A stretch of DNA of 15,184 bases, taken from assembly GCA_030145365.1 (NCBI GenBank), contig JAQYVS010000095.1, positions 1 to 15,184 on the forward strand, in the 5' to 3' direction. Positions 1 through 5,278 of this stretch are shown here, piece by piece (position 1 is the first letter of the stretch; each line of letters begins with the position of its first letter). This DNA is from Desulfofustis sp. Its GTDB lineage: Bacteria > Desulfobacterota > Desulfobulbia > Desulfobulbales > Desulfocapsaceae. Below the pieces are notes generated by a model. The model was not told the DNA's origin. It did no database searches and was given only the letters and a program-made list of their open reading frames with translations. The position numbers and the translations under genes are program-made.

Positions 1-5
1 TCTGG

Positions 6-893
6 CTAGCCGGTGAGGGCCCATAACCGATCATTTTCCACGATTCCGTCCTCGTCAACAAGCACATCAAGAAGATCTAAATCAACCAGGTCATGAGAGT
101 AGGTCGTTAGTTGATACGTTGTTCGAGAGGAGGAGACATTCCGGTCGGTTCGATAAATTCGTTGTGAATCGGCAAGACCGTGGGAAAAATGGTAGGAGTT
201 GGCAAACAGATAGCTCTTGATATTGTTGAAGCGACACAGGCTCAGGGTTGTGCTGGTACCGACGGGTGCCACAACTTTCAGGTCCCTGGTAATACTTACA
301 CCCCCCAAAAGAAGCTTGTTGGCTCCCTCCACGTAGTGACAGAGATTAAATGCTGGAATTACCGTGTGTGGGATCTCAGCCTGCTTCAGGGAAAAAGCCA
401 CCTGGGGCGTGCGTACTGGATCGAGCTGCAGAACAATGACTGAAAAATCTTTGAGCAGGACCTGTTTGGCCTGGATCAGGACATTGGTTACCATCGAACT
501 GGCTGAGTGGACAATGATTCCATCGCCTTCCTCAATGAATTGAATGCCATGTCGGACTACCCGTTCGGCGCGTGACCGGTAGAGTTTTACCTTTTTGTCT
601 AAAATCTTCATGGCTTCAGCCTTAATCGTATCAACATCGGTGTCCCAGAAAGTAAGCATCTCCACTTCAAATTGCTCGAGCATGTGGCTCAGCGGGGTGA
701 TGCGCGGTTGGGTCGCTTTGATAGCGGCAGCCAGCTCTTGGTAGCGCTCAAAGATTTCCTCTTGTTCACATTCAAGCTGCATAAATGCAGTTATTAATGA
801 CTTGAGAGCCATCACCGTAGTGCGGGCCGCTCCGAGAACGTTGCCGTGGTATAAGAAAAGATTGTCCAGGTTTTCTTTTTCTGATTGATTCAT
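6..893 (-). CDS. eIF-2B alpha/IF-2B-like family protein
   Basis: Complete gene of 295 residues, with stop TAG at 6-8. A TTG start 12 nt further upstream (905) would give 299 residues. I prefer the ATG at 893 because it forms an ATGA overlap with the stop of the upstream permease gene, which implies translational coupling. The N-terminal ~100 residues are helical. The C-terminal half is the Rossmann-like IF-2B fold: GIIVHSASS (about 125-133) matches the ILTHSxS strand, and GGVSI followed by VAPVGTSTT (about 197-216) matches the GAD...NKIGT region. Family members include eIF2B subunits, MtnA and ribose-1,5-bisphosphate isomerase. The catalytic Cys and Asp of the isomerases appear replaced (Ser/Ala in HSAS, Val in GGV), so isomerase activity is unlikely. 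A ligand-sensing or regulatory role beside the permease is inference. The exact function is unknown; family membership is fairly secure. Confidence 0.82.
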   Translation of the reverse strand: MNQSEKENLDNLFLYHGNVLGAARTTVMALKSLITAFMQLECEQEEIFERYQELAAAIKATQPRITPLSHMLEQFEVEMLTFWDTDVDTIKAEAMKILDKKVKLYRSRAERVVRHGIQFIEEGDGIIVHSASSMVTNVLIQAKQVLLKDFSVIVLQLDPVRTPQVAFSLKQAEIPHTVIPAFNLCHYVEGANKLLLGGVSITRDLKVVAPVGTSTTLSLCRFNNIKSYLFANSYHFSHGLADSQRIYRTDRNVSSSRTTYQLTTYSHDLVDLDLLDVLVDEDGIVENDRLWALTG

Positions 894-2194
894 AGACTCA
901 GCCAAAGGTAAAGAGCTAGATAGCCGGAGGCGATACAGAGCGTGACGAGAGTAATGAGTGCACTGGTTTTCATAAAATCAAGGAAACTGATTTTAACACC
1001 CGATTGTTTTGCCATTCCAATTGAAACAATGTTGGCCGAAGCGCCAATTATCGTAAGGTTGCCGCCAAAGCACGCACCGAGCGCCAGTGACCACCACAAT
1101 ATATTGTGAGGTATCGACGTTGTCTCCATAATCAGCTGTACAATTGGAATCATCGTGATGGTGAACGGGATATTATCGAGAAAGCCGGAGACTATTCCGG
1201 ACACCCACAATACGGTAAGAACAATTACGTATGGATTGTCGCCGATCCTGAGAAATACATTGTGGGCAATCCACTCTATAACACCTTTTTCTTCCAGAAT
1301 TCCCACGAGGATGAACAAGCCCGCAAAAAAAAGCAAGGTACTCCATTCAATTTCCTCCAGCATTTCTTCAACGTCAACTTTGGAAATGCTGAACAGCACC
1401 ATAGCCACCAACATAGCTACAATGCCGGGTGAGAGTTTCGTGATGGTCTGGGTGACGAACAAGAGAATCGCAAGTCCCAGGCAGGAGAGACCTTTTGCCA
1501 GTAAAGCAGGGTCGATCGGAGTATTGAGAAATTCAAGCCGTATTTTTTCCAGAAGCAGTTGAATGGAGAACAACTTCGAAAGACTCGTATTGACCGGGCG
1601 GAATACCTCTCTATTGGCTGCCCAGATCATCAGCAGCGCTGCTACCAGGGACACGAGAACCGGTATAATCAGATTAACGGCAAATTGATTGAAGGTAAGA
1701 CCAACCTTGGATCCTATGATAATGTTTGGCGGATCGCCAATCAGGGTTGCGGTACCGCCGATATTGGAAATGACCGCCTGACTGATTACGAAAAGACGGG
1801 GGTTAAGTCCCATTCCAGCAGTAAGCTCAACAATTATCGGAATAATGATGAGGACTGTGGTGACATTATCCAGGAAGGCAGACATCGTTGCAGTCACCAC
1901 CGAAAAAAGAATAAGAATCTTTAAAGGACTGCCCTGGGTAAGCTCAGCAATCTTAACACTCAGTAACGTGAAAACACCTGATTTTCTGAGAATGACAACA
2001 ATACTCATCATTCCCAGAAGAAGCATAATTGTCTCAATATCGATAAGCGATACCGCATCATGGTCTTCTATGACGTGGAGTGCAAGAAGGATCATAACTC
2101 CCAACATTGCAGCCACGGCCTTATTGACCAACTCGAATGTAATGGCAAGGTAAACAATACCGAAAACTACAATGGGGAGGACTGCGCCTTCCAT
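890..2194 (-). CDS. ArsB/NhaD/SLC13-type ion transporter permease
   Basis: Inner-membrane permease of 434 residues, highly hydrophobic, with roughly 11-12 predicted helices. It shows the two-fold pseudo-repeat of the ion transporter superfamily. AFLDN (106-110) followed by GGTATLIGDPPN (146-157) in the first half is mirrored by GFLDN (337-341) and GGNLTIIGASAN (377-388) in the second. These are the re-entrant substrate-binding segments of the SLC13, ArsB, NhaD and P-protein families. The substrate (Na+/H+, dicarboxylate, arsenite or sulfate) cannot be fixed from the sequence. The start ATG at 2192-2194 is preceded by GGAG (complement of 2203-2206) 8 nt away. Its stop codon overlaps the start of the IF-2B-like gene, so the two are probably co-translated. 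An upstream terminator at 2350-2377 separates it from the zinc-motif gene, so its promoter should lie in 2207-2349; I saw only weak -10-like AT boxes there. Confidence 0.88.
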   Translation of the reverse strand: MEGAVLPIVVFGIVYLAITFELVNKAVAAMLGVMILLALHVIEDHDAVSLIDIETIMLLLGMMSIVVILRKSGVFTLLSVKIAELTQGSPLKILILFSVVTATMSAFLDNVTTVLIIIPIIVELTAGMGLNPRLFVISQAVISNIGGTATLIGDPPNIIIGSKVGLTFNQFAVNLIIPVLVSLVAALLMIWAANREVFRPVNTSLSKLFSIQLLLEKIRLEFLNTPIDPALLAKGLSCLGLAILLFVTQTITKLSPGIVAMLVAMVLFSISKVDVEEMLEEIEWSTLLFFAGLFILVGILEEKGVIEWIAHNVFLRIGDNPYVIVLTVLWVSGIVSGFLDNIPFTITMIPIVQLIMETTSIPHNILWWSLALGACFGGNLTIIGASANIVSIGMAKQSGVKISFLDFMKTSALITLVTLCIASGYLALYLWLSL

Positions 2195-2349
2195 ATTTAA
2201 TTCTCCAATTAGGCGGATCAGGTGGTTATACTATTGTATCAATAAATTGCAGCGATGGACCGAATTAAAAGAACTTCATAGCAAAAATCTGTTGCGCAGA
2301 AATATCCTGTAAATCTCTGCCGGAATGAATGGAGCCAAGCTACCCATTC
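2195..2349. other. intergenic region, presumed permease promoter region
   Basis: This is the part of the 322-nt permease-to-zinc-gene gap that lies downstream of the terminator. On the minus strand it contains AT-rich -10-like boxes (TACAAT and TATAAC around 2225-2245) but no convincing -35 box at the proper spacing. It carries the GGAG ribosome site of the permease at 2203-2206. No gene is seen. Confidence 0.4.
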
Positions 2350-2377
2350 AAAAAAAAAATTGCAAGGCTGCCTTGCA
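2350..2377 (-). terminator. rho-independent terminator of the zinc-motif gene
   Basis: On the minus strand a perfect 7-bp stem (TGCAAGG / CCTTGCA, 2361-2377) with a 3-nt loop is followed, after one A, by an uninterrupted run of ten T (complement of the A-run at 2350-2359). This is the classic intrinsic terminator layout. It ends transcripts coming from the zinc-motif gene before the permease gene. Confidence 0.8.
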
Positions 2378-2413
2378 CAACCCAGCTGATTGCAATTACC
2401 GAGCGATGGTATA

Positions 2414-2444
2414 GGAGTAACTGGGCCTTATCTACCCAGATTAC
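2414..2444. repeat. inverted repeat in the 3' region of the zinc-motif gene
   Basis: GTAACTGGG (2417-2425) pairs with CCCAG-A-TTAC (2435-2444), giving a 9-bp stem with one bulged A and a 9-nt loop. It lies between the stop codon of the zinc-motif gene and its terminator and has no T-run. It is probably an RNA stem in the 3' untranslated region. Confidence 0.45.
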
Positions 2445-2483
2445 TTTGAAGGCTTTTCAAAACAGTGAGTTCTGGTGGTTTGA

Positions 2484-2512
2484 GAATGGTCCACATGCAC
2501 TGTGAACCATTC
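2484..2512. repeat. hairpin directly after the zinc-motif gene stop codon
   Basis: GAATGGT (2484-2490) and ACCATTC (2506-2512) are perfect inverted copies. Inside them, after one mismatch, CACA pairs with TGTG around the 5-nt loop TGCAC, so the stem is 7+4 bp. It begins 4 nt past the stop codon on the minus strand. With no following T-run it is more likely an mRNA-stabilising stem, or the first stem of a 3'-end RNA, than a terminator. Confidence 0.5.
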
Positions 2513-2516
2513 GTCG

Positions 2517-2738
2517 TCAGCTGATTTCTGCTGGATTGCAGAGATCTTTTTCTGTTTCAGCAACCCTTCCGCACGAAGTACATGAATATTTCATTGCAGA
2601 AAGTTTGCCTTTACAGACATGAGTAGTTGAAACGTTGTGCTCTCCGCAATAATCGCAATGAAGGATACTTTCTGTCGGATTACACAGATGGCCTGGATCT
2701 TCGGCTGTTGCGCCGCAATTCTGACATGAATGAGCCAT
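2517..2738 (-). CDS. small protein with three CxxCG-x10-C zinc-binding-like motifs
   Basis: Complete 73-residue protein. The start ATG (2736-2738) follows a strong Shine-Dalgarno AGGGAGG (complement of 2745-2751) 6 nt away, so the gene looks real despite its size. It consists of three tandem units of about 23-25 residues with the pattern CxxCG-x10-C: C5/C8/C19, C28/C31/C42 and C53/C56/C67. In the first two units a His two residues before the last Cys (H17, H40) completes a C2HC-like ligand set; in the third this position is Asp65. Units 1 and 3 share the ending LCNPxE, suggesting internal duplication. Zn2+ (or other thiophilic metal) binding is inferred from the pattern. I do not recognise a named family. 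The gene is monocistronic, with its own promoter (2867-2895) and terminator (2350-2377). Confidence 0.8.
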   Translation of the reverse strand: MAHSCQNCGATAEDPGHLCNPTESILHCDYCGEHNVSTTHVCKGKLSAMKYSCTSCGRVAETEKDLCNPAEIS

Positions 2739-2744
2739 TGGAGA

Positions 2745-2789
2745 CCTCCCTGAAATACACTATTCTCAACGACTACCTCCTGAGGGAGG
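2745..2789 (-). promoter_or_regulatory. possible SD-sequestering leader of the zinc-motif gene
   Basis: On the minus strand the Shine-Dalgarno AGGGAGG (2751 to 2745) is an exact complement of CCTCCCT (2789 to 2783) lying 31 nt upstream. That CCTCCCT can instead pair its CCTCC with GGAGG (2780 to 2776), forming a tight hairpin with a 4-nt loop. The two pairings exclude each other, so the leader could switch between a free and a blocked ribosome site. The sequences are seen; the regulatory function is inference. Confidence 0.4.
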
Positions 2790-2866
2790 CTCCTGCCCGC
2801 GAGATGACTTTAAAACGGTTGGGAATAGGAAAATGAGTGATAAAATGTCAGGCAGGATTTAACAAG

Positions 2867-2895
2867 AAAATAAACGCGCATGGCTGTCCTGTCAA
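2867..2895 (-). promoter_or_regulatory. sigma-70-type promoter of the zinc-motif gene
   Basis: On the minus strand a perfect -35 TTGACA (complement of 2890-2895), a 17-nt spacer and a -10-like TATTTT (complement of 2867-2872). Transcription would start near 2860, giving a leader of about 120 nt that includes the possible SD-pairing element. Confidence 0.55.
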
Positions 2896-2909
2896 ATGCC
2901 TTACGTTTT

Positions 2910-2929
2910 GAAACCCAATCATGGGTTTC
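2910..2929. repeat. 7-bp inverted repeat upstream of the zinc-gene promoter
   Basis: GAAACCC (2910-2916) and GGGTTTC (2923-2929) are perfect inverted copies separated by 6 nt. The repeat sits 14 bp upstream of the -35 box of the predicted zinc-gene promoter, a typical place for an activator or repressor site. No regulator is identified. Confidence 0.4.
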
Positions 2930-3219
2930 TGGAGAGACAAAATTAAATCAACTTCGGTGAGTTAGAAAAGAGTGAGTAATAAGAAGGCAGAATCCCGTAG
3001 AAGATGACCTCCCACCGGTCACCCTCGCCGGGACTCTGCATGGGGAAAAACTTACTGTCTATGTAGGAACAAGGACGAATTTCCCCAAACTACCTGCTTG
3101 TATGGTTTTCTGACATCTAATGAGAAAATACTCGCATTGCTCTGTTGCCATTATGATTGATGTTCGTTCGCGTTGTCTTCACCATCTCGACGATTTTTGT
3201 CTTCAACCCGATGAAAAGA
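2930..3219. other. gene-poor intergenic stretch with compound inverted repeats
   Basis: Part of the 552-nt gap between the zinc-motif and gntR genes. It contains the nested inverted repeat at 2987-3039 and a further GGGGAAA (3042-3048) / TTTCCCC (3081-3087) pair. Short open stretches exist on both strands (minus 2943-3041, plus 3120-3248), but neither has a ribosome site, so I do not call genes. It could be remnant DNA or a structured RNA. Confidence 0.35.
2987..3039. repeat. nested inverted repeat, possible structured RNA or element remnant
   Basis: The outer arms GCAGAATCCCG (2987-2997) and CGGGACTCTGC (3029-3039) match over 11 bp with one mismatch, which becomes a G-U pair in the minus-strand RNA. 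Nested inside, TGACC (3005-3009) and GGTCA (3017-3021) form a second stem with a 7-nt loop. The two-storey symmetry is unlikely to be accidental, but there is no T-run on either side, so it is not a terminator. Confidence 0.45.
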
Positions 3220-3245
3220 GAGGCAAAACTTTTGAAAATCGCCTC
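3220..3245 (-). terminator. weak candidate terminator of gntR
   Basis: On the minus strand GAGGCGA and TTGCCTC form a 7-bp stem (one G-U pair) with a 12-nt AT-rich loop. It is followed by TCTTTTC rather than a clean T-run. It lies 45-70 nt past the stop codon of the GntR gene. The placement is right and the T-tract is poor. Confidence 0.35.
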
Positions 3246-3290
3246 TGATCTCATCTGCTCGCACTATGTACATGGTTTTGGATATTGGAG

Positions 3291-3935
3291 TTATTTAAGG
3301 TCTTTCCAATAACCGCTGAGAATTTTATAATGTCCCTGTAAAAGGAGGGATGCACGGTCCTGGCTTTGCATCTTAAAGGCTTCAACAATTGGTGGGTGCA
3401 ACGAGTATATTTCGTCAAGAGGAACAGAAGTCTCAACCAGTGTGGCAATTACCTGGAGTTGCATTTTCAGCGATTCCCAAATGGACAACAATGTATCATT
3501 GTGACAATAGGCCACGATTGCCCGGTGAAACTGGTTATCTGCCTCGGTAAAGATACGAATGTTTCTTTTTTGTGTTGCCAGCAACATCTGCTCCAGATGA
3601 ATATCTAGTTCGTTTGCAAGCTCGTCCAGCTTATCGTTCACCTGGGTGGTGGCGTGAACTTCAAGAGCTTCCCGTACCTGATATGCTTCTTCTATTTCTT
3701 TTCTGTTGAATGTTTTGACCATTGCCCCGACATGCGGAATATGTTCCACATAGCCAAGCGTTTCAAGACAGCGGATAGCTTCCCGCACCGGTGCCTGGCT
3801 GGTTCCAAGCTCTTTAGCTACCTGGAGTTCCTTTATCCGATCGCCTGGTACCAGATCCCCATCAATCATTCTATCGATGAGAATGGATTTAACCTGGTCT
3901 TTCAAGCTTTGTCTTACAACAGTCTTTTTAGCCAT
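3291..3935 (-). CDS. GntR family transcriptional regulator, FadR/FCD subfamily
   Basis: DNA-binding regulator of 214 residues, full length for the subfamily. Residues about 8-75 form the winged helix-turn-helix, with the typical LVPGDRI turn (28-34) and the recognition helix TSQAPVREAI (45-54). Residues about 80-212 form the all-helical FCD ligand domain. Its usual metal-binding set is complete: D133, H137, H180 and H202. Such regulators normally sense a carboxylic acid or sugar acid. No catabolic gene is adjacent, so the regulon cannot be named. The start ATG (3933-3935) has AAAGG about 7 nt upstream. The gene has its own near-consensus promoter, and a palindrome at the predicted transcription start suggests autorepression. 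Confidence 0.93.
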   Translation of the reverse strand: MAKKTVVRQSLKDQVKSILIDRMIDGDLVPGDRIKELQVAKELGTSQAPVREAIRCLETLGYVEHIPHVGAMVKTFNRKEIEEAYQVREALEVHATTQVNDKLDELANELDIHLEQMLLATQKRNIRIFTEADNQFHRAIVAYCHNDTLLSIWESLKMQLQVIATLVETSVPLDEIYSLHPPIVEAFKMQSQDRASLLLQGHYKILSGYWKDLK

Positions 3936-3950
3936 TGGGTTACCTTTCGA

Positions 3951-3960
3951 TTATCGATAA
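3951..3960. promoter_or_regulatory. palindrome TTATCGATAA at the gntR transcription start, candidate operator
   Basis: A perfect 10-bp palindrome directly downstream of, and touching, the -10 box of the gntR promoter. The predicted start site falls inside it and the gntR start codon is 15 nt further on. GntR proteins bind palindromic sites and often autoregulate; binding by this protein is inferred from position only. Confidence 0.4.
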
Positions 3961-3987
3961 TATATGAATTGACTTGGTTTTTGTCAA
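3959..3987 (-). promoter_or_regulatory. strong sigma-70 promoter of gntR
   Basis: On the minus strand a perfect -35 TTGACA (complement of 3982-3987), an optimal 17-nt spacer and a -10 TATATT (complement of 3959-3964). It predicts a short leader of about 16-18 nt. A TTGAC/GTCAA inverted repeat (3969-3987) overlaps the -35 box and spacer and might be a second protein site. Confidence 0.7.
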
Positions 3988-4029
3988 GAATTTTCAGATT
4001 GGATCTATGCCATTTCGGAATTCAATATA

Positions 4030-4045
4030 CAGTTGCACAGTTGCA
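4030..4045. repeat. 8-bp tandem repeat
   Basis: CAGTTGCA occurs twice in direct tandem (4030-4037, 4038-4045), just past the stop codon of the small membrane protein gene on the minus strand. It may be a slippage product; no function is visible. Confidence 0.4.
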
Positions 4046-4049
4046 GACA

Positions 4050-4214
4050 TTATGGGCCGGCAAAATAGATGACAAACAGCAGGATGACAGCAACCACTAT
4101 TACGATGCCTAATCTGATAACCCGCATGCGGTTATCATCATGATCCTCCAACCAGATGAAAAGTCCATATATCATGTGGGCTATGAGTAAAATTACCGCT
4201 ACGTATTTGATCAT
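4050..4214 (-). CDS. small two-helix membrane protein, 54 residues
   Basis: A short gene reading MIKYVAVILL... to ...YFAGP, stop TAA at 4050-4052. The start ATG (4212-4214) is preceded by AAAGGT about 7 nt upstream, a good ribosome site for this region. Two hydrophobic stretches (about 4-21 and 34-51) flank a charged centre, LEDHDDNRMR (23-32), with acids on the first side and arginines on the second. This favours a helical hairpin in the inner membrane. I do not recognise a family and no function is proposed. It is upstream of gntR on the same strand, but gntR has its own promoter between them. I saw no clear promoter for this gene in the gap upstream. Confidence 0.65.
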   Translation of the reverse strand: MIKYVAVILLIAHMIYGLFIWLEDHDDNRMRVIRLGIVIVVAVILLFVIYFAGP

Positions 4215-4412
4215 CGTCTTACCTTTGTCTGGGTAGGATGTTCGGTTCTGGGATTCGTTACTTTACCAGATTTACAGCTGATGCCTTCAGCTGGCTTTCT
4301 GGACTGTAAAAATCGCAAGCAACTGTTGCGTTAAAAATTCTTAATCCGGTTCTGATAAATGGGCAACGAAATTTTGAGTGCTGAAGGTGGATTCATTTTT
4401 TCTCGAACCGGC
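4215..4412. other. divergent intergenic region between the small membrane gene and grpE
   Basis: First part of a 316-nt gap. It contains the long interrupted hairpin at 4266-4302 but no convincing gene or terminator. The grpE promoter starts at its right end. A CIRCE-like half sequence at 4376-4384 lacks its partner. Confidence 0.4.
4266..4302. repeat. symmetrical interrupted inverted repeat
   Basis: CCAGA (4266-4270) pairs with TCTGG (4298-4302), and CAGCTGA (4275-4281) pairs with TCAGCTG (4287-4293). The two stems are separated by a symmetrical 4 x 4 internal loop, and the hairpin loop is TGCCT. All 12 pairs are perfect. It lies between divergent genes without a T-run, so it is a regulator site or RNA element rather than a terminator. 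Confidence 0.5.
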
Positions 4413-4441
4413 TTGACAAGGAAAAATGGGCTACTTATTGT
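4413..4441 (+). promoter_or_regulatory. sigma-70-type promoter upstream of grpE-dnaK
   Basis: A perfect -35 TTGACA (4413-4418), a 17-nt spacer and a -10-like TATTGT (4436-4441). Transcription would start near 4448, giving a leader of about 85-90 nt before grpE. I saw no sigma-32 consensus and no CIRCE operator here. Confidence 0.55.
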
Positions 4442-4530
4442 GGGCACAGGTTTTTGGAGCCATATGCAGATTCTGCAATGGGTTGAGATGTGTACTGATT
4501 ACCAGGATGCATACAGGATAAGACTTTTGG

Positions 4531-5127
4531 GTGGTGTTGGTGAGCGAAGAAAAAATAAAAGAAGAACTCCAGGACAATCAGGAGCTTGAAACTCCGGAAG
4601 AAGTTGATTCCGAAGAAACTGAAGAGCTGGAATTGGAGAAAAGCCCTGAGGAGCAATTGGCAGCAGCACAGGCCGAGTCTAATGAGTTGCGTGATAAGGT
4701 TTTACGCGTAGCTGCGGAATTTGAAAATTATAAAAAAAGAATGGAGCGCGAACGCATGGCCATGCTCAAGTATTCCGGAGAGAGTATTTTCCGGGAACTG
4801 TTACCGGTGGTGGATAATCTTGAGCGTGCAGTCGAACAGGGTGTTGTGGACGGCGTCGAAGCAGAAAAAAATCTTGAAGCCCTGCTGGAAGGCGTCGCCT
4901 TAACACTGAAAAGCCTGCGAAATACCCTGGAAAAATTTGAAGTAAAAGTAATTGAGAGTATTGGTGAGCCTTTTGATCCTGCTATGCAGGAAGCCCTGAC
5001 CATGGAAGCGAGTGGTACGGTTCCGGCGAACCATGTATCGGGTGAATTTGAAAAAGGGTACCATTATAAAGACCGCTTGTTACGGGCGGCGCGAGTCATC
5101 GTATCTTCGGGTAAAAACGACGGCTAA
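4531..5127 (+). CDS. grpE: nucleotide exchange factor GrpE
   Basis: Cytosolic co-chaperone that releases ADP from DnaK; 198 residues, normal family length. The N-terminus is very acidic (about 5-45), followed by the long coiled-coil helix with RVAAEFENYKKRMERE (about 58-73), then PVVDNLERAV (about 92-101). The C-terminal beta-wing that contacts DnaK has GEPFDPAMQEAL and GYHYKDRLLRAARVIVS. The usual His of the FDPxxHEA signature is Met here. The start is uncertain: GTG 4531, GTG 4534, TTG 4537 and GTG 4540 lie in a row, bounded by a stop at 4519. AGGA at 4515-4518 suits 4531 loosely. A start at 4540 would give the more typical beginning MSEEK (195 residues). dnaK follows after 151 nt on the same strand. 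Confidence 0.95.
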   Translation: MVLVSEEKIKEELQDNQELETPEEVDSEETEELELEKSPEEQLAAAQAESNELRDKVLRVAAEFENYKKRMERERMAMLKYSGESIFRELLPVVDNLERAVEQGVVDGVEAEKNLEALLEGVALTLKSLRNTLEKFEVKVIESIGEPFDPAMQEALTMEASGTVPANHVSGEFEKGYHYKDRLLRAARVIVSSGKNDG

Positions 5128-5156
5128 ATCCGGCTTTTCAAAGTTGTGCTGAGCGC

Positions 5157-5187
5157 TTGACAAATACTGAGAAATGAGAACTTTAAT
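5157..5187 (+). promoter_or_regulatory. possible secondary promoter before dnaK
   Basis: TTGACA at 5157-5162 is perfect, but the best -10-like box, TTTAAT (5182-5187), is 19 nt away, which is too long for a strong promoter. It lies in the 151-nt grpE-dnaK gap. This gap also holds a small bulged hairpin (about 5188-5212) and two copies of ATCCGG (5229-5234 and 5249-5254), with a third at the grpE stop. Confidence 0.3.
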
Positions 5188-5278
5188 AGGTGTTGCAGTC
5201 ATGCGGCAACCTTTAAATTCTGGGAGGAATCCGGAGCGAATTTAACGATCCGGTTTACTAGATATAAGGAGAAATACT

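Noticed and set aside
180..443. 87-codon open frame on plus inside the IF-2B-like gene
   Set aside because: Shadow of a conserved gene on the other strand; the composition does not look like a real protein.
2627..2836. 69-codon open frame on plus opposite the zinc-motif gene
   Set aside because: It is antisense to a gene with a strong ribosome site and patterned cysteines, and shows no protein features of its own.
2943..3041. 32-codon open frame on minus over the nested inverted repeat
   Set aside because: No ribosome site before the ATG; the sequence is better explained by the inverted repeat. It remains possible that it is decayed coding DNA.
3120..3248. 42-codon open frame on plus between the zinc-motif and gntR genes
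   Set aside because: No Shine-Dalgarno, no recognisable protein features, and its end overlaps the candidate gntR terminator hairpin.
4376..4384. GAGTGCTGA resembling the right half of a CIRCE operator upstream of grpE
   Set aside because: The left half TTAGCACTC is not present 9 nt upstream, and the half site lies upstream of the predicted promoter rather than in the leader.
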